A DNA stretch of 64,000 nt from DASQPR01 sp963797675 (GCA_963797675.1 CAWCQQ010000018.1:1-64000), one strand, 5' to 3'; positions 8,233-16,490 are shown, numbered from the stretch's first letter. The notes: generated by a model from the sequence alone, not told the origin. Made by a program: numbers and translations.

Positions 8233-8535
8233 ATGAGCAGAGCTGTAGTAGTGCGCTACCGCACGACGCCGGAGGCCGCGGACGAGAACGCGCGCCTCGT
8301 GTCCTCCGTCTATGCGGCGCTGGCAAAGACCGCACCGGCGGACTTCCGCTACGCGACATATCGACTGGCGGACGGCGTTACCTTCGTGCACGTCGCCGAG
8401 CATCAGGGAGACGTGAATCCGCTGACGTCGCTGCCGGAATTCGCCGAGTTCCAGCGTGACCTGGCGCAGCGCTGTGCCGAGTTGCCGGTGCCCAGCGACG
8501 CAACGATCGTCGGTTCCTACGGGTTCGCGTCATGA
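8233..8535 (+). CDS. Small protein, dimeric alpha-beta barrel type (ABM-like)
   Basis: 100 residues. The pattern VVVRYRTTPEAADENARLVSSVYAALAKTAPADFRYATYRL ... FVHVAEHQGD resembles the ferredoxin-like fold of small antibiotic-biosynthesis-monooxygenase and related stress proteins; no catalytic residues can be assigned. Its stop overlaps the ATG of the SRPBCC gene (ATGA at 8532-8535), so the two are translationally coupled. Divergent HxlR regulator upstream. Confidence 0.75.
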   Translation: MSRAVVVRYRTTPEAADENARLVSSVYAALAKTAPADFRYATYRLADGVTFVHVAEHQGDVNPLTSLPEFAEFQRDLAQRCAELPVPSDATIVGSYGFAS

Positions 8536-8969
8536 CCGATCGCGCCTACGAGGCCGACATCCGGATCGACGGCACTCCCGAGCAGGTGTGGAAGGTGCTC
8601 GTTGACGTGGCGGCCTGGCCGACCTGGGATTCCGGCGTCACGTCGGTTGTCGGGACATCGGCGGGTGGTCCACCGGCGCTGGGCGAGAAGCTCACGATTT
8701 CGGTGGCGGCGAATCCGGGTCGGGCGTTCCCGGTGAAGGTCGCCGAGGTGAGCGCTCCACGCCGCCTGGTCTTCCGGGGCGGGATGCCGATGGGCCTCTT
8801 TACCGGCGAGCGCACCTACACGCTGGAGCCGGACGGTGCCGGGACCCGGTTCACCATGCGTGAGGTGTACACCGGGCCGATGGCCGGGCAGATCTTCCGG
8901 TCGATTCCGGATCTGGGGCCTTCGTTTCGCCAGTTCGTCGCCGGTCTGGCGAAGCAGGTCGACGGCTGA
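8532..8969 (+). CDS. SRPBCC (START-like) domain protein
   Basis: 145 residues. Single Bet v1/START-like helix-grip fold: IRIDGTPEQVWKVLVDVAAWPTWDSGV at the N-terminus, a series of beta strands (RRLVFRGGMPMGLFTGERTYTL), and a long C-terminal helix (LGPSFRQFVAGLAKQV). Such proteins bind hydrophobic ligands or act as cyclases; the ligand is unknown. Coupled to the preceding gene by an ATGA overlap and probably controlled by the HxlR protein. Confidence 0.87.
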   Translation: MTDRAYEADIRIDGTPEQVWKVLVDVAAWPTWDSGVTSVVGTSAGGPPALGEKLTISVAANPGRAFPVKVAEVSAPRRLVFRGGMPMGLFTGERTYTLEPDGAGTRFTMREVYTGPMAGQIFRSIPDLGPSFRQFVAGLAKQVDG

Positions 8970-8976
8970 GGTCGGT

Positions 8977-9594
8977 TTAGCCGGCGGTGGCCGCGATGGC
9001 GGCCTCGCCGTGGCGTGACCGCAGACCCGCGACGAGCTGGATGATGCCGAGCACGATCAACAGGATGCCGGCGATCTTGATGATCGCCAGCAGCGTCACC
9101 GACGGCCAGATCAGCACGATCAGGCCGCCGATCATGCTGACGACGCCGAACACGAGCTGAGGCGCGCGCCGCCACCCCGCTTTGCGGTGCCGGCTGCTGA
9201 AGATCGCGGCCGCGCCGACGAGCAGCAGGGTAACGCCGACGATAGCGGCCAGCACGGAGACGGTCGTGAACGGGTGGAACAGGCAGAAGACGCCGGTGAT
9301 GAGGTAGATCAGCGCTGAGACGATCCCGGCCGTACGGGATATCGTCTCGCCGTCGGCGTCGTCTCGGCGCCGCGAGACGGCCGCCACGAACTGCAGGATG
9401 GCCGAGATGATCAGCCAGATGCCGAGCAGGACGGCCAGGACGGCCAGCGTCTCCTTCGGCCAGATCAGCAGGATGATGCCGATCACCAGAGCGACGAAGC
9501 CATTGATGCCGGACAACCGCCCGGCCCAGGCCCGCAGGGAGCGGTCGCGGACGGCGGGCGTTGCGGCTGCGTCCGGAGCCGACGATGCTGTCAT
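8977..9594 (-). CDS. HdeD family (DUF308) membrane protein
   Basis: 205 residues with six predicted membrane helices arranged as three short hairpins. Examples: GINGFVALVIGIILLIWPKETLAVLAVLLGIW, IYLITGVFCLFHPFTTVSVLAAIVG and GGLIVLIWPSVTLLAIIKIAGILLIVLGIIQL. The repeated 'W/HP.t' after a hydrophobic helix is typical of HdeD/DUF308. In enterobacteria HdeD contributes to acid resistance at high cell density; the role in actinobacteria is unknown. It converges with the SRPBCC gene, 7 bp apart. No clear ribosome site precedes ATG 9594. Confidence 0.88.
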   Translation of the reverse strand: MTASSAPDAAATPAVRDRSLRAWAGRLSGINGFVALVIGIILLIWPKETLAVLAVLLGIWLIISAILQFVAAVSRRRDDADGETISRTAGIVSALIYLITGVFCLFHPFTTVSVLAAIVGVTLLLVGAAAIFSSRHRKAGWRRAPQLVFGVVSMIGGLIVLIWPSVTLLAIIKIAGILLIVLGIIQLVAGLRSRHGEAAIAATAG

Positions 9595-9813
9595 ATTTGT
9601 GACGTTACGCCGGAAATATCAACCGTGATGTTTTGTTCGGTCAGCCGGTCCGATCTGCGCCGTGTGCTGCTCTGCGGTGTCCCTCCGCTCGGCGGGGCCC
9701 TACTCTGCGGCGTCCTACCGCTCTGCACCGTTTGTGAGTGCAGAGCGGTAGGCGCCCGCGGAACCCCATCCGCCGGACGGGCGTGCACCGCCGGATTCGG
9801 CGGATGGCAGACC
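9595..9813. other. Intergenic region with imperfect direct repeats and a strong hairpin
   Basis: Contains two imperfect copies of a CTCTGCGG-containing unit 33 bp apart (starting 9670 and 9703), each followed by a CCGCTC motif, and then the hairpin listed separately. It separates the start of the HdeD gene from the end of the subtilase gene, both on the minus strand, so it must hold the HdeD promoter and the subtilase terminator. Confidence 0.6.
9714..9752. terminator. 15-bp perfect hairpin downstream of the subtilase gene
   Basis: CCTACCGCTCTGCAC (9714-9728) and its exact reverse complement (9738-9752) flank a 9-base loop. It lies 62 bp past the stop of the minus-strand subtilase gene. No T run follows on either strand, so it is either a T-less terminator or an mRNA 3'-end stabiliser. 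Confidence 0.6.
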
Positions 9814-11103
9814 CTAATAGCCTCGTGGATCGATGTCGAGGGCCGTGCTCGCCTCGGCGATGGCGCCCACGCCGGCTTCGGCGTGCAGTCGTGCGATCCG
9901 CAGGATCGAGTCGGCCGCCTGCCGTCCACTCTGGCCGGTCCGGGACATCCGCGCGGAGATCATGCCGGCCACCATCGGCGTCGAGAACGACGTCCCGCTC
10001 CAGCTCGCCAAGCCGGTCGTGAACGGCACCTGCTCACCGACCCGCGGCGGCTCGTTGTAGGTGTAGATCCCGTCCGGGTAGGCGTTGATGATGTCGCGGC
10101 CGAGCGCGTACACGTCGACCCAGCTGCCGAAGTCGGAGAAGTCCGAGCGGCGGCCGTCGGCGTCGATCGAGCCGACCGACACCGCCCACTCGAACGCAGC
10201 CGGCCAGAACGGTCGTCGGCTGCTGTTGTTGCCGGCCGCTGCGACGAGCACGGTTCCCTTGCAGTGCCGCAGACGCTCGGTCCACAACACCTCGAAGCCC
10301 AGCGGCGGCAGGTTGTGCCGCGTCGTGCACCCAGCCGACATGCTGATGATGTCCGGCGACCGCTCGACCGCCTTGTGCAGGTTCCGCAGGATCGCCGATT
10401 CGGTGATCGCGCCACCGTTGGTGAGGAATCCGTCGACGTGGATCTGCGCGTCCGGTGCGACGCTGCGCACGACGCCCGCGACGAACGTACCGTGGCCAAT
10501 GTACGGCCCGAGGTGCGGTGCGTTGTAGTGCTCGACGTCCCCGGTGACACCGGCGAGCCAGCCATGCTGCGCACCGACGAACGGCAGCCATCCGGTGTCG
10601 ACAATGGAGACCACCGTCCCCGCGCCGTGCCCGGAACCGGGCGGTACGAGTGCCGGGTGCGGGCTCGAGCCGGCCGGATCGGGCTCGGTGGCCGGGCAGC
10701 AGCCGGACGCAGGTGTGACGTGGAAGATGTGATCCGGCGTGGCAACGCCGACACCGAGGGCAGCGTCGATCGTCGCGAGCGCCTCCAACGTGCCGAGGTT
10801 CGCCGGCTCGTACACGGACAGGCCGTTGACCAACGCATCGATGACCTGTCCCGGCACTACCGCGCTGACCCGGTCCAGGTCTGCGTCGCGGACCAGGATC
10901 CGGCCCTTGATGTAGAGGTAGTCGAGTTCGCCGGGTCGTCCGGTGAAGTGCGCGGCCGCACCGTCGATGCTTTCCAGGATCAGTTTGATCTGACGATCGA
11001 GTCGTTCGATCTGTTGGTCGTCGGTTAACTTCGCATGGTCGCCCGGCCGTCGCGACGAATCGTCCCGGTCGTCATCTGTTCCCTGCCCCGCGTACTCAGT
11101 CAT
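9814..11103 (-). CDS. S8 family serine peptidase (subtilase)
   Basis: 429 residues from ATG 11103. The complete triad is present: Asp169 (SIVDTGW), His204 (IGHGTFVAGVV) and Ser372 (WSGTSFSTPMVAG), plus the oxyanion Asn in AAAGNNS (about 292). There is no signal peptide or membrane segment, so it probably acts in the cytoplasm. The first ~130 residues are acidic and helical (QQIERLDRQIKLILESIDGAA) and then carry an alpha-beta segment that could be a regulatory or inhibitory domain. ATG 11103 has a distant AAGGAG; an upstream in-frame ATG at 11139 is an alternative. It is divergent from the CHAT gene with overlapping 5' ends. I infer that it belongs to one functional module with the CHAT, sigma and 188-residue proteins. 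Confidence 0.9.
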   Translation of the reverse strand: MTEYAGQGTDDDRDDSSRRPGDHAKLTDDQQIERLDRQIKLILESIDGAAAHFTGRPGELDYLYIKGRILVRDADLDRVSAVVPGQVIDALVNGLSVYEPANLGTLEALATIDAALGVGVATPDHIFHVTPASGCCPATEPDPAGSSPHPALVPPGSGHGAGTVVSIVDTGWLPFVGAQHGWLAGVTGDVEHYNAPHLGPYIGHGTFVAGVVRSVAPDAQIHVDGFLTNGGAITESAILRNLHKAVERSPDIISMSAGCTTRHNLPPLGFEVLWTERLRHCKGTVLVAAAGNNSSRRPFWPAAFEWAVSVGSIDADGRRSDFSDFGSWVDVYALGRDIINAYPDGIYTYNEPPRVGEQVPFTTGLASWSGTSFSTPMVAGMISARMSRTGQSGRQAADSILRIARLHAEAGVGAIAEASTALDIDPRGY

Positions 11104-11131
11104 GCTTCTGATCAACTCCTTAGGTCGAGTG

Positions 11132-13816
11132 ATGTCTACCATTGCCAGCGTGGCAGCGAAAGATCGAGCGAAGGTCGTGGTATCTGCGCCGCCCGTGATC
11201 GACCCAGCTGACCTGCTGGCTCTCGCGCTCGGCAAGCCGGAGGAGGCGCTGGCCTCGGCCCGGAGCCTGCTCGCGTCGAAGCCAGATCATGCGAGCGCGT
11301 CATACGCGCACCAGACGGCCGGCATCGTGCTGCGCGACCGCGGTGAGGTGCCGGCGTCGTTGCGGGAACTCCGGTCGGCGGTCCGGCGTGCACGTCAGGC
11401 CGGCGACAGCGAGCGCGAAATCGATGTGCAGGCCACGTTCGGCGCCACCGAAGTTATGGCCGGACGTAACCGGCAGGGTCTGGCACGTCTGGAATCCGCT
11501 GCAACGAATGCACACGGCCTGCTGCTCGCGAAGGTACGTCTGCGTCGTGCGTTCGTGTTGCGACAGCTCGGTCGATTCGACGAGGCGCTGGCCGATCTGC
11601 GGTTGGCCCTCACGGCGGCACGGCGCAGCGGTGACGTGCTCTGGGAAGCACGGATCCTGAACAATCGGTGTCACACCTACTACGCGATCGGCGCCCTCAA
11701 CCGAGCCGATGCGGATGCCGTCGCGGCAGAGATCCGTTTCGAGCAGGTCGGTCAAGTGCTGGAGTCCGTCCACGCGAGTCACAACCGTGCCGCTATCGCG
11801 GCGCGGCGCGGCGATCTGCCGCTCGCGCTGCGCATGATGGACGACGTCGAGCGCCGCTACGAGCAACTCGGCATGGTCGATCCGGATCTCGTCGTCGATC
11901 GTGGACACGCGCTGCACGCGGCCGGACTGACGCTGGAGACGGTGGCCGAGGCCGACGAGGCGGTTCGGGTCGGCCGAGCACTTCCGATCCGGCGGGCCGA
12001 ACTCCTGCTGTTCGCCGCGAAAGCCGCACTCGCGGCCGGGCAGTCGCAGAACGCCCGCCAGCGAGCACAGTCCGCGCGACGCCTGTTCCAGGCGCAGCAG
12101 TGCGACGGCTTCGCCGACCGCGCGCTGCTGCTCGAATGCCAGGCCCGGCATCTCGGCGGTGATCGCTCGACGCGGCTGCTGGCCGCGGTGGTTGACGTGG
12201 CCGCCCGCCTCGATCGGGTCCGGGACGAGGACGCGCCGCTGGCACATCTGCTCGCCGCCCGTCTCGCCGGTGAGAAAGGCCGTCACGATGTCGTATCGGC
12301 GAGTCTCGCCGCCGCCGGGACGTACCGGCGGCGTGGTTCGGCGCTGTCGCGGGCCACTGCCTGGTTGGCGGTCGCGATGCAGGCGGCCGCGACACCCGGC
12401 GAGCGTGGCCTGCTCGCCGCGTGCGGTCATGGCCTGGATGCACTGGACGAGTACCGGCTGTTGTTCGGTGCCGCCGAACTCCGCGCCGTGGCGACGTGGC
12501 ATGCCCGCGACCTCACCGAGTTCGCCGTCGATGCGGCGACCCGACGAGGTTCGCCGCGGCTGATGCTGTACTGGACCGAACGCTCGCGAGCCACATCGTT
12601 GGCCGAGCCGTCCGTACGACCGGCCGACGATCCGCAGCTGGAACGGGATCTCGCCGGGGTGCGCGAGGCGGCCCGGCGGCTGGAGGAGGCCGAACAGTCG
12701 GGCACCTCGACGAGCGCCGTCCGGCAGCAGCGCGACGAACGAGAGGCGGCCGTCCGCAGACGGCGCCGCTATCTGGCCGGTGCGTCCGGGCCGATGCCTC
12801 GCCTCGACGTCCCCGATCTGCTCGGTCGTCTCGGTCCGGCGCACCTCGTGGTGCTGCTCGAATCGCGCGGCGCGTTGCACGCGATCCACGTTGCGCACGG
12901 TCGCGTACGCCGGATCGAGGTCGGGTCGCTCGCCACGGCCGTCCGCGAACTCACCTTCGCCCAGTTCGCGCTGCGCCGGGCGGCATTCGGACGCGCGGTC
13001 GACGTCGCGGAGCTCGGCGATCGTCTGCAAGCCGCGATCCTGGGCCCGGTGGCCCGGTGGCTGGAGAAGGACGGGGCGGTGGGCGGCGCACCGATCATCG
13101 TCGTGCCGCCGGCCCGCCTGCATGCGGTTCCGTGGGCTCTGCTCCCGGTACTGGCCGACGCGCCGCTGACCGTGGCGCCCTCGGTGGTCATGTGGCTGCG
13201 CGCGAACGCGGTCGCCGCCATCCCGATGCCCGAGAACCGGGTGCTGCTGGTCGCCGGTCCCGATCTCGACACCGGGGGCGCCGAAGTCATCGGGTTGGCA
13301 TCGATCTATGCCGCCGCCGCCGGGTCGACAACGGTCGGCATGACACTCGGTACGAGTGCCGGTGCGCAACCCGCGGCGATCGACACCGTGGTCGAGGCGA
13401 TGACCGGCGTCTGGGTGACGCATATCGCCGCCCACGGCACGTTCCGGGCGGACAGCCCGCTGTTCTCGTCGCTGCGGCTCGACGACGGCGCGCTGTTCGT
13501 GCACGACTTCGACCGCCTGCGTCCGGCCCCCCGCAACGTCGTTCTGTCCGCCTGCGACTCGGGCGTATCCGCGCCGGTCGGCGTCGAGGAACTGCTCGGC
13601 CTCGTCGGCGGCCTGCTCCGGGTCGGCACCGCGAACGTGCTCGCGAGCGTCGGGCCGGTCAACGACCGTGCCGCCGTGCCCTTCATGTCCTCGGTGCACC
13701 GCTCGCTCGCGAACGGCACCACCCTGCCGGAGGCCGCACGTCAGGGGCGTCGGGACAGCGTCGGCGACGATCTCGCCGTGGTCACCGCCGGATCGTTTAC
13801 GGTGTGGGGAGCCTGA
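11132..13816 (+). CDS. TPR-CHAT caspase-like protease
   Basis: About 894 residues. Residues ~15-450 are tetratricopeptide-like helical repeats, e.g. AKVRLRRAFVLRQLGRFDEALADLRLAL and LAIRRAELLLFAAKAALAAGQSQNARQ-like units. An Arg/Glu-rich coiled linker follows (about 500-560), then the CHAT domain. The caspase-type dyad is intact: His768 in VTHIAAHGTF and Cys808 in NVVLSACDSG (numbering from ATG 11132). PLFSSLRLDDG and GVEELLGLVGGLLRVGTANVLAS are further CHAT features. The start is uncertain: ATG 11102 lies inside the CATG shared with the divergent subtilase start, ATG 11132 has a weak AGGT upstream, and GTG 11195 is possible. CHAT proteases cleave specific partners in conflict and death pathways. 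Here the gene is flanked by a subtilase and by a sigma-factor operon. Confidence 0.9.
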   Translation: MSTIASVAAKDRAKVVVSAPPVIDPADLLALALGKPEEALASARSLLASKPDHASASYAHQTAGIVLRDRGEVPASLRELRSAVRRARQAGDSEREIDVQATFGATEVMAGRNRQGLARLESAATNAHGLLLAKVRLRRAFVLRQLGRFDEALADLRLALTAARRSGDVLWEARILNNRCHTYYAIGALNRADADAVAAEIRFEQVGQVLESVHASHNRAAIAARRGDLPLALRMMDDVERRYEQLGMVDPDLVVDRGHALHAAGLTLETVAEADEAVRVGRALPIRRAELLLFAAKAALAAGQSQNARQRAQSARRLFQAQQCDGFADRALLLECQARHLGGDRSTRLLAAVVDVAARLDRVRDEDAPLAHLLAARLAGEKGRHDVVSASLAAAGTYRRRGSALSRATAWLAVAMQAAATPGERGLLAACGHGLDALDEYRLLFGAAELRAVATWHARDLTEFAVDAATRRGSPRLMLYWTERSRATSLAEPSVRPADDPQLERDLAGVREAARRLEEAEQSGTSTSAVRQQRDEREAAVRRRRRYLAGASGPMPRLDVPDLLGRLGPAHLVVLLESRGALHAIHVAHGRVRRIEVGSLATAVRELTFAQFALRRAAFGRAVDVAELGDRLQAAILGPVARWLEKDGAVGGAPIIVVPPARLHAVPWALLPVLADAPLTVAPSVVMWLRANAVAAIPMPENRVLLVAGPDLDTGGAEVIGLASIYAAAAGSTTVGMTLGTSAGAQPAAIDTVVEAMTGVWVTHIAAHGTFRADSPLFSSLRLDDGALFVHDFDRLRPAPRNVVLSACDSGVSAPVGVEELLGLVGGLLRVGTANVLASVGPVNDRAAVPFMSSVHRSLANGTTLPEAARQGRRDSVGDDLAVVTAGSFTVWGA

Positions 13817-13821
13817 ACGTT

Positions 13822-14385
13822 CTACATTTCCAGCCATGCCGTGGTCACGCTCGCACGGCCGGCCGGCTCGATCCGCAGCCGGACCATCGCCTCGGGTACC
13901 GCCCGGAATTCGAAGCGATCATCATCGTCAATCACTGCCGAGGACGCCGGACCTTCGGCGATCTCCAGATGGATCCGGCCGCCGTTCTGCGGCAGGCCGC
14001 CCGAAGGCCCGTTCTTCTGGGCCGTGCTATTGCGGGTCGCGGCATCGCGAGCCAGCAGGCCGAGCACGTGGAAACCGGGTCCTTCCCGGGAGACCTGGAC
14101 CTCGATCGTCAGGCCCGGGCATCGGTAGGTCAGCAGCCGGACGTCCTCGCCCCACGATCGGACCGCCGACGACTCGGTCCGCGAATCGGCGATCAGGACG
14201 GCCAACTCTTCCTCGATGTGCTCGTGGTCGATCAGCTCCTCGTCGATCCGGTGGAAGACAAAAGCATCACGGCCCAGCTCGTACGCCTCGTCCGGCGCCG
14301 GATCGATCCGGGTTGCGATGCGCCCGATGTCGTCGAGCAGCTGGTCGTCATCGTCGGCCGGGGAAGTGTTGACGCGGGGGTTCAT
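13822..14385 (-). CDS. Unrecognised beta-rich protein coupled to the ECF sigma gene
   Basis: 188 residues, no family recognised. The N-terminal half is acidic and helical (DDDDQLLDDIGRIATRIDPAPDEAYELGRDAFVF). The second half is strand-rich (EDVRLLTYRCPGLTIEVQVS, then DRFEFRAVPEAMVRLRIEPAG), resembling an Ig-like or carboxypeptidase-regulatory-like fold. Between them lies a flexible polar stretch near 130-150 (RNSTAQKNGPSGGLPQNGG). No zinc anti-sigma motif or membrane helix. Its ATG overlaps the stop of the sigma gene (ATGA at 14382-14385) with GGATG upstream, so the two are made together. This suggests an anti-sigma, adaptor or protease-substrate role. It converges on the CHAT gene, 5 bp apart. 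Confidence 0.7.
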   Translation of the reverse strand: MNPRVNTSPADDDDQLLDDIGRIATRIDPAPDEAYELGRDAFVFHRIDEELIDHEHIEEELAVLIADSRTESSAVRSWGEDVRLLTYRCPGLTIEVQVSREGPGFHVLGLLARDAATRNSTAQKNGPSGGLPQNGGRIHLEIAEGPASSAVIDDDDRFEFRAVPEAMVRLRIEPAGRASVTTAWLEM

Positions 14386-15026
14386 GGCGACATCCTTTCC
14401 GAGCGGGCATCGAATGCGTATCCGGTGTCCCGCATCAGTTCTCGCAGACGCGTCAGGCAGCGCAGGCGGGTCGGCCCGATGGATCCGATCGGTACGCCCA
14501 ACGCGGCCGATACGTCCGTATAGCTGGATCGATCGGCCGACGTGAGGATGCGGAGGAAGCCTTGGCAACGCTCGGGCAGCCGCCGGAAACAATCCCACAG
14601 CATCGCGTCGCGTTCGCTCTCCAGCAGCCCGGCATCCAGCGGTGGTGCCGTGTCGTCGGCCTCGATCAAGATTTCCACATCCCATGCGACGACTTCGCGG
14701 CCGGAGTACTCGAGCATGTGCCGGCACTCCCGCCGCGCCGTGGTGGCCAGCCAGCCCGCGAGCCGCTCGGGATCGCGGATCGAATCGAGATTCTCGATCA
14801 GCCGTAGCCAGGTCGTCTGAATGACGTCGTGAATGGCGGAGGCGTCCAGCCGGTGGGTACGGCCGATCGTCCAGAGCAGGTTGGTATAACGATCAACGAT
14901 CTCGTTCCAGGCCGACTGACTACCGGCGGCCGCGTTGGCCAGCAGGACGCTCAGTTCGTCCGGACTTCGCACGGCACCACCTTTCCCCGAAGGTGTACGC
15001 CATTCTTCCTTGAAGCCGACCTCCAT
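14382..15026 (-). CDS. ECF-type RNA polymerase sigma factor
   Basis: 214 residues. Region 2 is seen as WNEIVDRYTNLLWTIGRTHRLDASAIHDVIQTTWLRLIENLDSI, and region 4 as LLESERDAMLWDCFRRLPERCQGFLRIL ... SYTDVSAALGVPIGSIGPTRLRCLTRLREL. I chose ATG 15026 because GGGAGGTGAT lies 8 bases upstream, a near-perfect match to the 16S rRNA 3' end. GTG 14972 with AGGTGG is an internal alternative. It is the first gene of a two-gene unit with the 188-residue protein and is divergent from the GH3 gene. No classical membrane or zinc anti-sigma is encoded nearby. I infer that it controls, or is controlled by, the CHAT and subtilase proteases. Confidence 0.92.
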   Translation of the reverse strand: MEVGFKEEWRTPSGKGGAVRSPDELSVLLANAAAGSQSAWNEIVDRYTNLLWTIGRTHRLDASAIHDVIQTTWLRLIENLDSIRDPERLAGWLATTARRECRHMLEYSGREVVAWDVEILIEADDTAPPLDAGLLESERDAMLWDCFRRLPERCQGFLRILTSADRSSYTDVSAALGVPIGSIGPTRLRCLTRLRELMRDTGYAFDARSERMSP

Positions 15027-15173
15027 TGTCATCACCTCCCTACTAGTCAGAGGCGGCTGGGCGCGGTCTGATACATCCGCCGACGATATTTTTTCGTCCG
15101 GACCGCTTTCGGCACATCCGGCGCAGGATAGGCTGCCGGGCGGACCGGGAAGGTCAGCGGCGCGGGAGGGCCC

Positions 15174-16460
15174 ATGTACGCGTCAGATCGCCGGTCGGCA
15201 GTGACCCGGCTACGCCGCCGCCGGCAGACCGTGATGACGGCAATCGCGCTGGTACTGGTGCTGGCGATTGGCGCTTGTGACTCGGCGCCGGTCCGCTGGC
15301 GCTCGGCGCCGACCGCTGGACCGAGTTTCACCGGACCGACCACGACCACGACCGCGCCGAGCAGCGCCGGGCCGACCCCGACCGCCTCCGGTACGCCGCT
15401 GTCGGCCGCCGATGCGTGCGTCGCGACGATGATGGCGTCGATGACCGTCGAGCAGATGGCGGGCCAGGTGCTGCTGGTCGGCACGCCGGTGTCGAATATC
15501 GCCAGCATCGACACGATCGTCCGCACGTACCACATCGGTGGTGTGTTTTTGAGCGGTCGGAGCCACGCCTCGGCCCGCCAGCTGGGCTCGGCGATCTCCG
15601 CGCTGCAGGCGTTGGCTCCGGCCGGTGACCGGCTGCTGGTCTCTCTCGACCAGGAGGGCGGCGAGGTGCAGGCGCTGCAGGGTCCCGACTTCCCGCCGAT
15701 CCCGACCGCGCTCGCGCAGGGGCAGCTGAGTCCCAACGCGCTGGCCACCCAGACGACCGGCTGGGCGAAACGGCTGGCCGGAATTGGCGTGACGCTCGAC
15801 CTGGCGCCGGTCGCGGATACCGTTGCGGCGTCGCTCGGCACGAAGAATCCGCCGATCGGAGCGTTCCACCGGCAGTACGGGTCGGACCCGGCGCAGGTGG
15901 CGCTCGATATCAATACGGTCGTCACCGCGGTCCAGTCGACCGGTGTGCTCACCACGCTCAAGCACTTTCCCGGCCTCGGACGGGTGCTCGAGAACACCGA
16001 CTATTCGAACAAGGCCACTGACAGCGTCACCACCATCGGCGACCGGAATCTCATCCCGTTCCTGGTCGGGATCAGGTCGGGTACCGGTGCGGTGATGATC
16101 TCGTCGGCCTCGTACCCGAATCTGGATCCGCACTCGATCGCCACGTGGTCGCAGCCGATCGTGACCGGGCTACTTCGTGAAAAGCTCGGATTCACCGGGC
16201 TGATCGTCTCCGACTCGCTGGCCGGTGCGGCCGCGATCGTTTCGGTGCCGGTCGGCCAGCGCGCGGTCCGCTTCATCGAGGCCGGAGGCGACATGGTGCT
16301 GACGACGGCGGCGGCGAAGGCACCTCCGATGATCAACGGCCTGATCGCGGCCGCGCACGCGTCGGCGTCGTTCACCGCGCAGCTCGCCGCGGCCGCAGCC
16401 TACGTACTCCGGGCGAAATACCGGGCCGGCCTGCTCAGCTGCTCGCCGCCAAAACCGTAG
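15174..16460 (+). CDS. Glycoside hydrolase family 3 lipoprotein (NagZ-like)
   Basis: 428 residues. A basic N-terminus, hydrophobic stretch and lipobox (LVLAIGAC, Cys35) predict a lipoprotein anchored outside the membrane, followed by a Thr/Pro/Ser-rich spacer (about 40-75). The GH3 (beta/alpha)8 domain shows LLVSLDQEGGEVQAL, GVTLDLAPVAD, LKHFPGLGRV (Lys263-His264) and the catalytic Asp347 in LIVSDSLAG. Likely an exo-acting beta-N-acetylhexosaminidase in peptidoglycan turnover or a related beta-glycosidase. Compared with NagZ the region after KHFPG is slightly divergent, so the specificity is open. ATG 15174 is preceded by GGGAGGG. Together with the GH9 enzyme downstream it could contribute to glycan use. 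Confidence 0.87.
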   Translation: MYASDRRSAVTRLRRRRQTVMTAIALVLVLAIGACDSAPVRWRSAPTAGPSFTGPTTTTTAPSSAGPTPTASGTPLSAADACVATMMASMTVEQMAGQVLLVGTPVSNIASIDTIVRTYHIGGVFLSGRSHASARQLGSAISALQALAPAGDRLLVSLDQEGGEVQALQGPDFPPIPTALAQGQLSPNALATQTTGWAKRLAGIGVTLDLAPVADTVAASLGTKNPPIGAFHRQYGSDPAQVALDINTVVTAVQSTGVLTTLKHFPGLGRVLENTDYSNKATDSVTTIGDRNLIPFLVGIRSGTGAVMISSASYPNLDPHSIATWSQPIVTGLLREKLGFTGLIVSDSLAGAAAIVSVPVGQRAVRFIEAGGDMVLTTAAAKAPPMINGLIAAAHASASFTAQLAAAAAYVLRAKYRAGLLSCSPPKP

Positions 16461-16461
16461 C

Positions 16462-16490
16462 TTGACGTGCCGCCGTGGCAGTCGTAGTTT
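16462..16490 (+). promoter_or_regulatory. Possible promoter of the GH9 gene
   Basis: TTGACG (16462-16467) and TAGTTT (16485-16490) with a 17-bp spacer, giving a leader of about 45 nt. Downstream, 16511-16530 holds an A/T-rich tract with repeated AACTA units (AACTAATTAACTAACTAACG), which is unusual for this genome and may be a regulator site. No CebR-type box is present here. Confidence 0.45.

Noticed and set aside
9625..11028. Long plus-strand open frame of 467 codons opposite the subtilase gene
   Set aside because: It is the antisense shadow of a gene with a complete catalytic triad; its translation is Arg/Asp/Val-rich without domains.
11300..13837. 845-codon minus-strand open frame opposite the CHAT gene
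   Set aside because: Antisense shadow caused by high GC; no motif, while the plus strand has TPR and CHAT features.
9814..15026. Type III-E CRISPR (Craspase) locus, suggested by TPR-CHAT plus an ECF sigma factor
   Set aside because: No Cas7-like effector, Cas1, Cas2 or repeat array is present; only the proteolysis/sigma analogy is kept.
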